Shown here: one piece after another, positions 1 to 7,777 of the stretch
Layout of the letters: each line of letters opens with the position of its first letter
Numbering within the stretch: the stretch's first letter is position 1
NCBI RefSeq assembly: GCF_000722765.2
Contig: NZ_CP028415.1
Location: 998,501-1,062,500 of the forward strand
Reading direction: 5' to 3'
DNA: 64,000 nt
DNA from: Streptococcus mitis
GTDB taxonomy: Bacteria > Bacillota > Bacilli > Lactobacillales > Streptococcaceae
Notes under the pieces: generated by a model
The model's database searches: none
The model's input: the letters and a program-made list of their open reading frames with translations, nothing else
What the model was told of the DNA's origin: nothing
Translations under genes and position numbers: made by a program

Positions 1-3000
1 AAATAAGCATGAAGCGACATGAGAATATCGTAGAATTTTTGATAGAGTACAAGTGTCTGAGGATCTTGCTCAGCATTTTCCTTTTCTTGTTGAAGAGCGC
101 TAGCGATACGAGTCAAGATATCTTTCACCTGACTGTTTACTTCATCCAAGTCTGCATCAGCCTTGTTTGTAGCAGCTTTGAGATTTTCTACTTCTTCTGC
201 CAAGGATTGTCTGATTCCTTCTTCTTGGATTTGCTCTAAGAGTTGAGTTGCCTTGCTCAAGAGATTTTCTACTTCTTCCTTGCTAACATGATTGACATGC
301 TCTTCAGGCATAAAGTCTCCGTACAATTCTTTCAAGAAGCCATAAATAGCTGTCTTGGCAGTTTGGTTATCTACTTTTTCAGTATCTAGCACTGTCTGAG
401 TCGATTTAGCAGTAGTTGGTTGGGATTTCAAGGCTTCTTCCACTTCTTGTTTTGCCTGATAGATACTTGGGAATAATCTGTTCAATTTTGCTGGCTTAAG
501 GAAGGATTGAGATTGATACAAGGTCCAAGTCAACTGAGCTACTTTGTTTCGAAGTTCATCACTCAAACGACCGTCATTTACGTGTTCGTAGAAGTACTTG
601 ATGTATTCTACAGTTGTAACACCTGTTCGATCATTAAAGTCTTGAAGAGCTTTAAGTTGTGATTCAACCGCTACTAAAGCAGCCTCATCTTTAGCCAATT
701 TAGCTTCTTGGAGTCGAACGAGAAGGTCTTTCTTAGGAAGTCCAAAAGTGTCTGTATCCAGTGTGTTGATTTTATCAATCAAGACCTGATATTTCTTATC
801 TAGAGCGCTTGTTTCAACAGGTTTGACACTTTCATCAATATGGATATATTGCTTATCAAAAAGATCAAGTGTTGCAAGATAACCTGCTGTAGAGTTAGTT
901 GCCAGTTTCTTCATGTTTTCAGTAAACTGACCTAAGGCTAACTCAATCTGTCTTTGTTCGATAGGCTTGTCTTTGTAGATACTTCTGCTATCAGCTAAAA
1001 GTTGATCAACTTTTTCCAAGACTGCCTTCTCATCAAAAGCTCCAGGTTGATAGTTGGATTGTAGGGCTGGAATCTTGTTTTTCAAAGCCACTTCATAGCC
1101 CTTCGTTTGAACCTTGATGTAGTGATTGTGGTCGCCATGAGGAATCACAAAACTACCATTTTCTACCTGTAAACTATAAGGAGACACACCATCTCGCAAA
1201 GCAGTGGTATAGAGTTCATTTAGGAAATCAAGTTCTGGATTTCCAGTTTGGAATGGAAGTCGAACATGTTCCTTACGAACAGCATAGGGATGGATATGAG
1301 TTGGATCGTAGGCTTGGTCTGGATTTCCAAAAACAAAGAATCCGTTTGAAATTCTAATCGCTTCAAGTGGAACACCATAGGTCTTCGAAATATAAGCAAT
1401 CTTTTCTTCATCACTAGCATCTCTTGAGAAAGACTCTACTGTTTTAGCAAAAGGTTTTACAGGCTCTGCATCATGATGTGTTTTCAAATGATCCTGAGCT
1501 GCCTTAATTTGCTCTGCTGTCAAATCCTTCTTGAAGAAGTAATGATTGTGGTCACCATGACTCATGACAAAGCCTTGTTCATCCTCACTGATGACACGAT
1601 TTGCATCAAAACCGTGATCATGGTCTTCCCCATGATGGTGGTCATGCTCATCGTCATCTTGATCATCCTGAGCTGGATTTGCTGTTGCTGTATTTGCCCC
1701 TTTCAAGTGGTCTTGCGCTGCCTTGATTTGATCAGCAGTCAAATCCTTCTTGAAGAAGTAATGATTGTGGTCACCGTGACTCATGATAAAGCCTGATTCG
1801 TCTTCCGCAATAATACGATTAGCATCAAAGCCGTGCCCATCTTCTTCATGTTCCTCATGTGAAGTTCCTGGATTGATTGGAAGAGATGGCGAAGGTGTTG
1901 TTAGACCATTATTTGGAAGAGTCGGTTGACCAATTTGATTCGACTTAGGAATGTAATGGAAATGATCACCATGTCTGACGATATAAGCTGTGGCTGTTTC
2001 TTCGACAATATCTTTAGGATTAAAGATATAGCCATCAGATGTTGAAGAGATAGCCTTATTTGTAAGCAAGGAAGGATGATTCAAAGTAGATGGACTGCTT
2101 GGAAGACTTCCTAGACTAGACGCTACTTCATGATGTTTTACATTTGTAGAGACCGTAGAATCAGTTCCACCGATAGGCACCATTCTAGCAATCTTTTCTT
2201 CTAAAGGAGAGAGCTTGCTGTAAGGAATAAAGTGATAATGGTCACCATGCGGAATCGCAACACCATTTGGTGTACGACTGATAATCTTAGCAGGGTCAAA
2301 GACCAGACCATCTGACTCACTGTAACGTTTGTCGCTAGGTGAATCATAGAGTTCTTTCAATAGACTTTGGAGATTTTCAACTTTGCTTTCTGGCTTGCTA
2401 GTTAATCCTTGTGCTACAGATTGCGTGTTATTGTCACTAGCTGCTGAAGAATAGCTTAGCTGACTTGGTTGCGTATTTTTACCAGCTAAATGAGCTTTTG
2501 CTGCTGCTAATTCACTAGCAGACAAATCACTTTTTGGAATATAATGGTAGTGACCTCCGTGAGGAACGATATAAGCATCACCAGTATCTTCGATAATATC
2601 AGCTGGATTAAAGACATAACCATCATCTGTCGTATAGCGTCCCTGAGACCTTGCTACAGCAACATCAGCTCTGACCTTCTCATTATCTTTGACATGTTCT
2701 TGTTTTTGACGGTTGATTTCATCTTTCGTTCGAACATTATCAGCATGAGCAGTATCTTTCAGGTAGACATAATATTTTCCATCGACCTTGATGATATAGC
2801 CACCCTTGACCTCATTGACAATATCTCCATCCTTAAGTTGGTAGTTTGGATCCTTCATCAAGAGTTCTTCACTAAAGAGAGCATCATAAGGAACTTTCCC
2901 ATTATAGTAATGATAGTGATCACCGTGTGACGTTACATAGCCCTGATCTGTAATTTTGATGACAATTTGCTCAGCCTGAATTCCTTCTTTTTGACTGACC

Positions 3001-3173
3001 TGATCTGGTGTCAGGTTTTCAGTTTTCTGACTTGACTGGCTACCATCCACATAAGAGACACGATTATTGTCCTTATTTTCATGCGAGCGATGCTGGTTCA
3101 ACGCATAGGCGCAAAGACTCAAGGATACGATAACAGCTGATCCGGCTGCAATATACTTTTTACTGAATTTCAT
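1..3173 (-). CDS. phtE: Histidine-triad surface protein, PhtE-like (3' end outside window)
   Basis: Reads open from ATG at 3173 to the window edge (about 1057 codons, no stop), so the C-terminus is missing. A GAGGGA ribosome site precedes the ATG. N-terminal signal/anchor helix (residues 5-25), then HxxHxH triads near residues 83, 205, 309, 401, 466, 539 and 679. The family binds Zn2+ at such triads on the cell surface and is linked to zinc scavenging and complement/adhesion roles. Residues 448-492 and 521-564 are a near-identical tandem repeat around triads 5 and 6, separated by a His/Asp-rich stretch. The first ~450 residues read as PhtE; the part after ~570 is helical and charged and, from memory, is not the canonical pneumococcal PhtE C-terminal half. 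It lies downstream of phtD-like but has its own AdcR-like boxes. Confidence 0.9.
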   Translation of the reverse strand, partial: MKFSKKYIAAGSAVIVSLSLCAYALNQHRSHENKDNNRVSYVDGSQSSQKTENLTPDQVSQKEGIQAEQIVIKITDQGYVTSHGDHYHYYNGKVPYDALFSEELLMKDPNYQLKDGDIVNEVKGGYIIKVDGKYYVYLKDTAHADNVRTKDEINRQKQEHVKDNEKVRADVAVARSQGRYTTDDGYVFNPADIIEDTGDAYIVPHGGHYHYIPKSDLSASELAAAKAHLAGKNTQPSQLSYSSAASDNNTQSVAQGLTSKPESKVENLQSLLKELYDSPSDKRYSESDGLVFDPAKIISRTPNGVAIPHGDHYHFIPYSKLSPLEEKIARMVPIGGTDSTVSTNVKHHEVASSLGSLPSSPSTLNHPSLLTNKAISSTSDGYIFNPKDIVEETATAYIVRHGDHFHYIPKSNQIGQPTLPNNGLTTPSPSLPINPGTSHEEHEEDGHGFDANRIIAEDESGFIMSHGDHNHYFFKKDLTADQIKAAQDHLKGANTATANPAQDDQDDDEHDHHHGEDHDHGFDANRVISEDEQGFVMSHGDHNHYFFKKDLTAEQIKAAQDHLKTHHDAEPVKPFAKTVESFSRDASDEEKIAYISKTYGVPLEAIRISNGFFVFGNPDQAYDPTHIHPYAVRKEHVRLPFQTGNPELDFLNELYTTALRDGVSPYSLQVENGSFVIPHGDHNHYIKVQTKGYEVALKNKIPALQSNYQPGAFDEKAVLEKVDQLLADSRSIYKDKPIEQRQIELALGQFTENMKKLATNSTAGYLATLDLFDKQYIHIDESVKPVETSALDKKYQVLIDKINTLDTDTFGLPKKDLLVRLQEAKLAKDEAALVAVESQLKALQDFNDRTGVTTVEYIKYFYEHVNDGRLSDELRNKVAQLTWTLYQSQSFLKPAKLNRLFPSIYQAKQEVEEALKSQPTTAKSTQTVLDTEKVDNQTAKTAIYGFLKELYGDFMPEEHVNHVSKEEVENLLSKATQLLEQIQEEGIRQSLAEEVENLKAATNKADADLDEVNSQVKDILTRIASALQQEKENAEQDPQTLVLYQKFYDILMSLHAY
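1482..1832 (-). repeat. Tandem duplication inside phtE-like gene
   Basis: Two copies of a ~132-nt unit (1698-1832 and 1482-1613) each encode GFDANR...SHGDHNHYFFKKDLT...AAQDHLK. They are separated by ~85 nt that encode a His/Asp-rich linker (DEHDHHHGEDHDHG). The duplication adds one HxxHxH zinc-binding triad. Its near identity at DNA level suggests a recent event or gene conversion. Confidence 0.85.
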
Positions 3174-3241
3174 AAATCCCTCATTTCAATAAATGATGAA
3201 GCTTTTTCTTAACTTCTTTTTCTCGGTTAAACAATTTTTTC

Positions 3242-3277
3242 TAAACTAGTTATTTAACCATTTAATTAACCAGTAAA
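3242..3277. promoter_or_regulatory. Three abutting AdcR-like zinc boxes before phtE-like
   Basis: Three consecutive 12-mers on the + strand resemble the published AdcR motif TTAACYRGTTAA: TAAACTAGTTAT at 3242 (10/12), TTAACCATTTAA at 3254 (11/12) and TTAACCAGTAAA at 3266 (11/12). They lie about 70-105 nt upstream of the start at 3173, where a zinc-dependent repressor would act. AdcR control of adc and pht genes is established in S. pneumoniae; binding here is inferred. Confidence 0.7.
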
Positions 3278-3394
3278 TAGTTTACCTTTTTTAAGTTTAT
3301 CTGTCAAGATTTTTAGTGAAAGATAATAAAATGATTACTTTAAGAATCTTTTTTCATTTTTTAGCAAGAAAATTCATCTTTTTATTAACAAATA

Positions 3395-3434
3395 AAAGGA
3401 CATTATTCTATCCAATAATAGAACAATATCCTTT
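3395..3434 (-). terminator. Stem-loop terminator after phtD-like
   Basis: A 17-bp imperfect stem (arms AAAGGACATTATTCTAT and ATAGAACAATATCCTTT, two mismatches or G-U pairs) lies 28 nt past the stop at 3463. On the minus strand it is followed by TTTATTTGTT. It separates the adcAII-phtD transcript from the phtE-like promoter. Confidence 0.65.
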
Positions 3435-3462
3435 CAGCTAGATGATCATCAGTCAAAATATT

Positions 3463-6400
3463 CTAAGGTTTTATTTGCTTAAGAGTTTTAATATCATAGG
3501 TTACTAAATCCCCATTCTTATTATAAAACTGAACTCCTTCTGATGAAAAAATAAGATATTTAGAATCAATTTGAGCAATTTGTGCTATTTGGTTTATATG
3601 ATTTTTTAAAGTATCCTTATCTAATCCATAATCTGGTATCTCATCATAATCATCTTCTTTATTTTCTGTATGTGATTTTTCTTCTTCACCAACTTTTTCG
3701 ACTAAAGGATTGCTGCTAGGCGTATCTGCCTCATTTTGAGGTGTGCTATCCTTTGGTTTTTCATCAACTTTACCTGAATCAACTTCTTCTTTCTTTGTTT
3801 CTGTTTTATTGTCTATCGAAACTAGATTTGAATTAGAAGCAGCATTTGTTGTTTCTTTTTCTTCATTTCTTTTAGCTATCAACTCTTGAGCTTGTTTCCA
3901 CTCTTTCTCTGATAAATCAGACTGATTGATACTTCTCAATGAATCACCGCTAGCTTTTGGAATACTGAAAGATTTATCTGCCCAAATATAGGTTTCCTTT
4001 GCCAATACATCCTGAGGATCAAAAATATATCCATCAGGAGTTGCAAACTTGCCTTCTTTAAGTGCTTTCTGAACTTCTTCCGCAGAATGGATAATTTGCC
4101 AGTTCTGCATTCCAGGACGTTTTTCAAGAGGCGTTACATTAGCAATAACAGATCCAGCATCATCATGACCTGGTTTTGACCAAACTTCAGGACGCACATC
4201 AGGATGTTGCATTACATATTTTATAGTTGCAATTTGATCACTACTTAACCAAGAATAAGGTACGACGTGAATGTGGTCGATATGCGGAATAATGAAGGAA
4301 GTTCCAGTATCATACGTAGTATTGGCTGCATGCATAGGCAAGCTAGAGACATCAACAGCTAATCTTGGTTTAATTTCTGTTTCTGCAATATCATAACGAT
4401 AAGTATCTTTATCTTTAAGCATTAGTTCCTGCTCAGAAAAAGCTATTTGAGTAAGATCGAGTTCTTCACGTGAATAAAAATAATCTTTACCACCTTCATT
4501 AATTATATAACCAACTTTACTATTTCTAGAAACTTTACTAGTTACTTTTTTATAATCAAACTTTGGCCTTTCCTTCTCATCTGAGTGAACTAAAGAAACG
4601 ATGTCATCTGGATTTTTACCAGTTTCTTGAATCCATTTAGCAACTTCATCCAATTCGAATTGTTCTAATTCACCATATCCCATATAATGGAAATGATCTC
4701 CGTGTTTGGCAATAACACCTGATTTATCAACAGAATCGATTGAATCTTTGGTAAATATGTATCCATCACTCGTATCATAAGGTTTACCATCTAAACCTTT
4801 TCCGTAAGCTTTGATTGGTTGTCCTAAGAACTTATGAACTACTTCTTTTGATACTAAAGGTTTAATATCTGTAGCAATTTGATTTAATCCATTTTGCCCT
4901 TTTAACGGAATAATTCTAGCAATCTTCTGCTCTAAATCAGACATTTGTGAATAAGGAATAAAGTGATAATGGTCTCCGTGAGGCACTGCGACACCGTTAG
5001 CTGTACGTTTGATGATTTGTGCCGGATCAAAGACTAGTCCATCCGATTCCACATGGCGTTCTGATAAAGGTTTGGCATACAATTCACTTAAAAGTGTTGG
5101 GATATCTTCCCCTTGGTCTTGATGATAAGTTGGAGTGACAGTCAGGTTTGGAGTCTCTGTCAAACTTGGTTGGGCTGGTTTAGCATTATCACTACTTGGT
5201 TTACTTGAGCTTGTGGCAGAATGTGAGCCCTGTTTACCATTCCAATAAGCTTGGGCAGCAGCCAATTCTCCTGCTGACAAATCACTCTTCGGAATATAGT
5301 GGAAATGATTGCCATGCGGTACAACAAAAGCATCACCTGTATCTTCAATCACATCTGTCGGACTAAAGACATACCCATCATCCGTTGTATAGGCTCCTCC
5401 AGTTCCTCGATTCGGTGCAGGCGTATTGAGATTAAAGTTTGGTTTAATCGGTGAACTTGGTGTTGAACTTGGTTTATCTGTACTGCTTTGTTTCGTATTG
5501 TCAGCATGACTTTGAACTGGCTGACCTCCAATTGGCAGATTTCGAGCCAATTTTTCTTCCAAAGCAGACATTTGCGAATAAGGAATGAAATGGAAATGAT
5601 CCCCGTGAGGAACTGCCACACCATTGGCAGTACGTTTTGTAATCTGTGCTGGGTCAAATACCAAGCCATCAGACTCCACATGACGTTGGCTAAGTGGCAA
5701 AGCGTACAATTCTTGAAGGAGACTAGCTAAATCCTCATTTTGACTCTCAGAATTTGTTGCAGGATTTTGAGAGGTCTCAGATTGACTTGTTCTCACAATA
5801 GATCTTGTTTCAGCTCTGCTTGAACGATATTCAACCGTACTTAATTGGCCACCTTTTCCAGATAAGAAGGCTTGGGCAGCAGCTAATTCACTGGCAGATA
5901 AGTCACTCTTCGGAATATAGTGGAAGTGATTGCCATGAGGAACGATATAGGCATCACCCGTATCTTCTATGATATCAGATGCATTAAAGATATACCCATC
6001 ATCCGTTGTATAACGACCCTGAGCTCTGGCTGCAACTACCGCCTGATCGTTAGAAGCGCCTCCATGATTACTACTGTGTTCCTGCTTCTGACGTTTAATC
6101 TCTTCTTTTGTCCGAATATTGTCCGCATGAGCCTCATCCTTAAGGTAAACATAGTATTTCCCGTCTACCTTAATCACATAGCCACCCTTGATTTCATTGA
6201 CAATGTCTGAATCCTTCAACTGATAATTCGGATCTTTCATCAGCAGTTCTTCACTGATGATAGCATCATAAGGAACCTTGCCATTATAGTAATGATAATG
6301 ATCTCCATGAGAGGTCACATAACCTTGATCCGTAATCTTGATAACGATTTGTTCTGCATTGATTCCCTCTCTCTTACTGACTTCATCTGGTGTCAAATTT

Positions 6401-6555
6401 TCTGCCTTTTGACCAGCCTGATCACCGTCTATATAAGCAACTCGATTAGAATCTTTCTTAACGTGACCAGCTTGGTAACGACCAAGTTCATAGGAACAAA
6501 CACTTAGGGCAAGGACTACCACTGAACCTGCTACATATTTTTTATTGATTTTCAT
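3463..6555 (-). CDS. phtD: Histidine-triad surface protein, PhtD-like, with duplicated core
   Basis: 1030 aa, longer than the ~840-aa pneumococcal PhtD I recall. Start ATG at 6555 with GAGGAAAG overlapping the adcAII stop, 7 nt away, so the two are translationally close and probably one operon. N-terminal signal/anchor helix (MKINKKYVAGSVVV...). Seven triads begin at residues 83, 207, 317, 414, 526, 618 and 758 (the last is HIDHIH). Residues 181-387 and 388-595 are a tandem duplication of one two-triad module. An acidic Lys/Glu/Ser-rich linker (about 880-975) leads to a short C-terminal domain ending near YDIKTLKQIKP. The role inferred from family and context is zinc capture at the surface and hand-over to AdcAII. 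PhtA, B and D share this N-terminus, so the letter rests on synteny with adcAII. Confidence 0.88.
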   Translation of the reverse strand: MKINKKYVAGSVVVLALSVCSYELGRYQAGHVKKDSNRVAYIDGDQAGQKAENLTPDEVSKREGINAEQIVIKITDQGYVTSHGDHYHYYNGKVPYDAIISEELLMKDPNYQLKDSDIVNEIKGGYVIKVDGKYYVYLKDEAHADNIRTKEEIKRQKQEHSSNHGGASNDQAVVAARAQGRYTTDDGYIFNASDIIEDTGDAYIVPHGNHFHYIPKSDLSASELAAAQAFLSGKGGQLSTVEYRSSRAETRSIVRTSQSETSQNPATNSESQNEDLASLLQELYALPLSQRHVESDGLVFDPAQITKRTANGVAVPHGDHFHFIPYSQMSALEEKLARNLPIGGQPVQSHADNTKQSSTDKPSSTPSSPIKPNFNLNTPAPNRGTGGAYTTDDGYVFSPTDVIEDTGDAFVVPHGNHFHYIPKSDLSAGELAAAQAYWNGKQGSHSATSSSKPSSDNAKPAQPSLTETPNLTVTPTYHQDQGEDIPTLLSELYAKPLSERHVESDGLVFDPAQIIKRTANGVAVPHGDHYHFIPYSQMSDLEQKIARIIPLKGQNGLNQIATDIKPLVSKEVVHKFLGQPIKAYGKGLDGKPYDTSDGYIFTKDSIDSVDKSGVIAKHGDHFHYMGYGELEQFELDEVAKWIQETGKNPDDIVSLVHSDEKERPKFDYKKVTSKVSRNSKVGYIINEGGKDYFYSREELDLTQIAFSEQELMLKDKDTYRYDIAETEIKPRLAVDVSSLPMHAANTTYDTGTSFIIPHIDHIHVVPYSWLSSDQIATIKYVMQHPDVRPEVWSKPGHDDAGSVIANVTPLEKRPGMQNWQIIHSAEEVQKALKEGKFATPDGYIFDPQDVLAKETYIWADKSFSIPKASGDSLRSINQSDLSEKEWKQAQELIAKRNEEKETTNAASNSNLVSIDNKTETKKEEVDSGKVDEKPKDSTPQNEADTPSSNPLVEKVGEEEKSHTENKEDDYDEIPDYGLDKDTLKNHINQIAQIAQIDSKYLIFSSEGVQFYNKNGDLVTYDIKTLKQIKP
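4771..6015 (-). repeat. ~621-nt tandem duplication inside phtD-like gene
   Basis: Unit 1 (5395-6015) and unit 2 (4771-5394) both encode YTTDDGY(I/V)F, an HGNHFH triad, IPKSDLSA, then HVESDGLVFDPAQI, RTANGVAVPHGDH and FIPYSQMS. Triads are displaced by 207 and 209 residues. The duplication accounts for most of the extra length of this protein. Confidence 0.85.
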
Positions 6556-6562
6556 TCTTTCC

Positions 6563-7480
6563 TCATTTCAATTCTTCTGCTAGAACACTCATATTTTCTT
6601 CAAGATTTTCTAGGTAAGTCTTGTCATTTTGTGGGTCTGCCTCTAAAGGATTCAGAGTTTTAAGACCTACACCTGTTGATTTAACAAGAGTTTCAGCTAC
6701 TTTTGAAGAAGCGTTGCTTTCTGTAAAGATCGTTTTAACCTTATAGGTTTTAACAAATTCCTGAATTTCTGTTAGTTGTCGTGGACTTGGTTCTTGTTCA
6801 GGAGAGATACCTGCAATACCAAGTTGATTGAGTCCAAATCGCTTAGCTAGATAAGAAAAGGCTGTATGTTGTGTTACAAATGTTTTCTGAGTCGCTTTTT
6901 CAAATTTAGGCTGGAATTTCTTAGTCAATTCTTGAGCTTTTTTCATAAAGGCTTGCGCATTTTTCTGGTAAGTTTCTTTGTGTTCACTATCCACTTCTGA
7001 AAGTTTATCAGCGATAATCTGAGCTTCTTCGCCAGCTTTTTCAGGATCTAGCCAAGTGTGAGGGTCATAGAGCGTTTTTTCATCAACTCCATCCCCTGCT
7101 TCCACATCTTCTAGCCCTGGGACGCGGTCTAAAGTCATTCCCTCTGAAGCCTCTAAAACCTTAACTTTGGACTTTTTTAGATTGGGATCCAGACTTCCTG
7201 CCCATGATTCGAGCGTATGCGAATGGTAAACAAAGACATCTGCATCATAGATGGCTGCGATATCATTTGCTGAAGGTTCAAAAGAATGAATCCCACTACT
7301 TGACTGAATCATTCGAACATCATTCAAGTCACCAGATACTTCCTTGACCATGGCATAGATAGGATAAAAACTGGTCACAATTTTCATCCCTTTACCTGAC
7401 TGGCTCTCCTTCTGCCCACAAGCACTTAAACACAAAAGAAAGATACTTAACAAGACTAAAAATAAACTTTGTTTTTTCAT
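6563..7480 (-). CDS. adcAII: Zinc-binding lipoprotein AdcAII (Lmb/ZnuA family)
   Basis: Solute-binding lipoprotein that delivers Zn2+ to the AdcCB ABC transporter at the outer face of the membrane. Starting at ATG 7480 it has 305 aa; an in-frame TTG at 7486 is less likely because AAGGGG lies at a good distance from the ATG. Signal peptide with lipobox LSAC (Cys21). Cluster A-I features include His in SSGIHSFEP, His in YDPHTWLDPE, His in TQHTAFSYL and Glu in FTESNASS, the expected metal ligands. It lacks the long His-rich loop and ZinT domain of AdcA. Two abutting AdcR-like boxes lie just upstream, and phtD-like follows directly. Confidence 0.95.
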   Translation of the reverse strand: MKKQSLFLVLLSIFLLCLSACGQKESQSGKGMKIVTSFYPIYAMVKEVSGDLNDVRMIQSSSGIHSFEPSANDIAAIYDADVFVYHSHTLESWAGSLDPNLKKSKVKVLEASEGMTLDRVPGLEDVEAGDGVDEKTLYDPHTWLDPEKAGEEAQIIADKLSEVDSEHKETYQKNAQAFMKKAQELTKKFQPKFEKATQKTFVTQHTAFSYLAKRFGLNQLGIAGISPEQEPSPRQLTEIQEFVKTYKVKTIFTESNASSKVAETLVKSTGVGLKTLNPLEADPQNDKTYLENLEENMSVLAEELK

Positions 7481-7490
7481 ATACAACCCC

Positions 7491-7514
7491 TTAACTATTT
7501 AATTAACTGGTAAA
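7491..7514. promoter_or_regulatory. Two abutting AdcR-like zinc boxes before adcAII
   Basis: TTAACTATTTAA (7491) and TTAACTGGTAAA (7503) each match TTAACYRGTTAA at 11 of 12 positions and abut exactly, as do the boxes before phtE-like. They start 11 nt upstream of the adcAII ATG, where bound AdcR would block transcription or early elongation. Zn-dependent repression is inferred from the family. Confidence 0.72.
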
Positions 7515-7623
7515 CATTCTACTCCTAAAAATTTAATCTGTCAAGATATTTTTAGAAAAAATTTGAAATTTATTTCACATATAAAAATCTGCTGAGTTTC
7601 AACAACTCAACAGATTCTCACTT

Positions 7624-7777
7624 TATATACTCAATGAAAATCAAAGAGCAAATTAGTAAGCTAGCCGCAGGTTGCTCAAAACACTGTTTTGAGGTTGTAG
7701 ATAAGACTGACAAAATCAGTCACATATATACGGCAAGGCGAAGCTGACGTGGTTTGAAGAGATTTTCGAAGAGTATT
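7624..7777. repeat. BOX element 1 (boxA-boxB-boxC type)
   Basis: Read on the minus strand it begins AATACTCTTCGAAAATCTC, continues CAAACCACGTCAGCTTCGCC, has a central region with GACTGA and GTTTTGAG pairs, and ends TTTTCATTGAGTATA. These are the boxA, boxB and boxC parts of the pneumococcal BOX repeat. Its boxA end overlaps the TAA stop of the permease gene (7776-7778), so the repeat sits at the very 3' end of that transcript. Confidence 0.9.

Noticed and set aside
1473..1796. Open + strand frame rich in Met, Ile and Val opposite phtE
   Set aside because: It mirrors the His/Asp codons of the phtE repeats; no start signal, and the composition is that of an antisense shadow.
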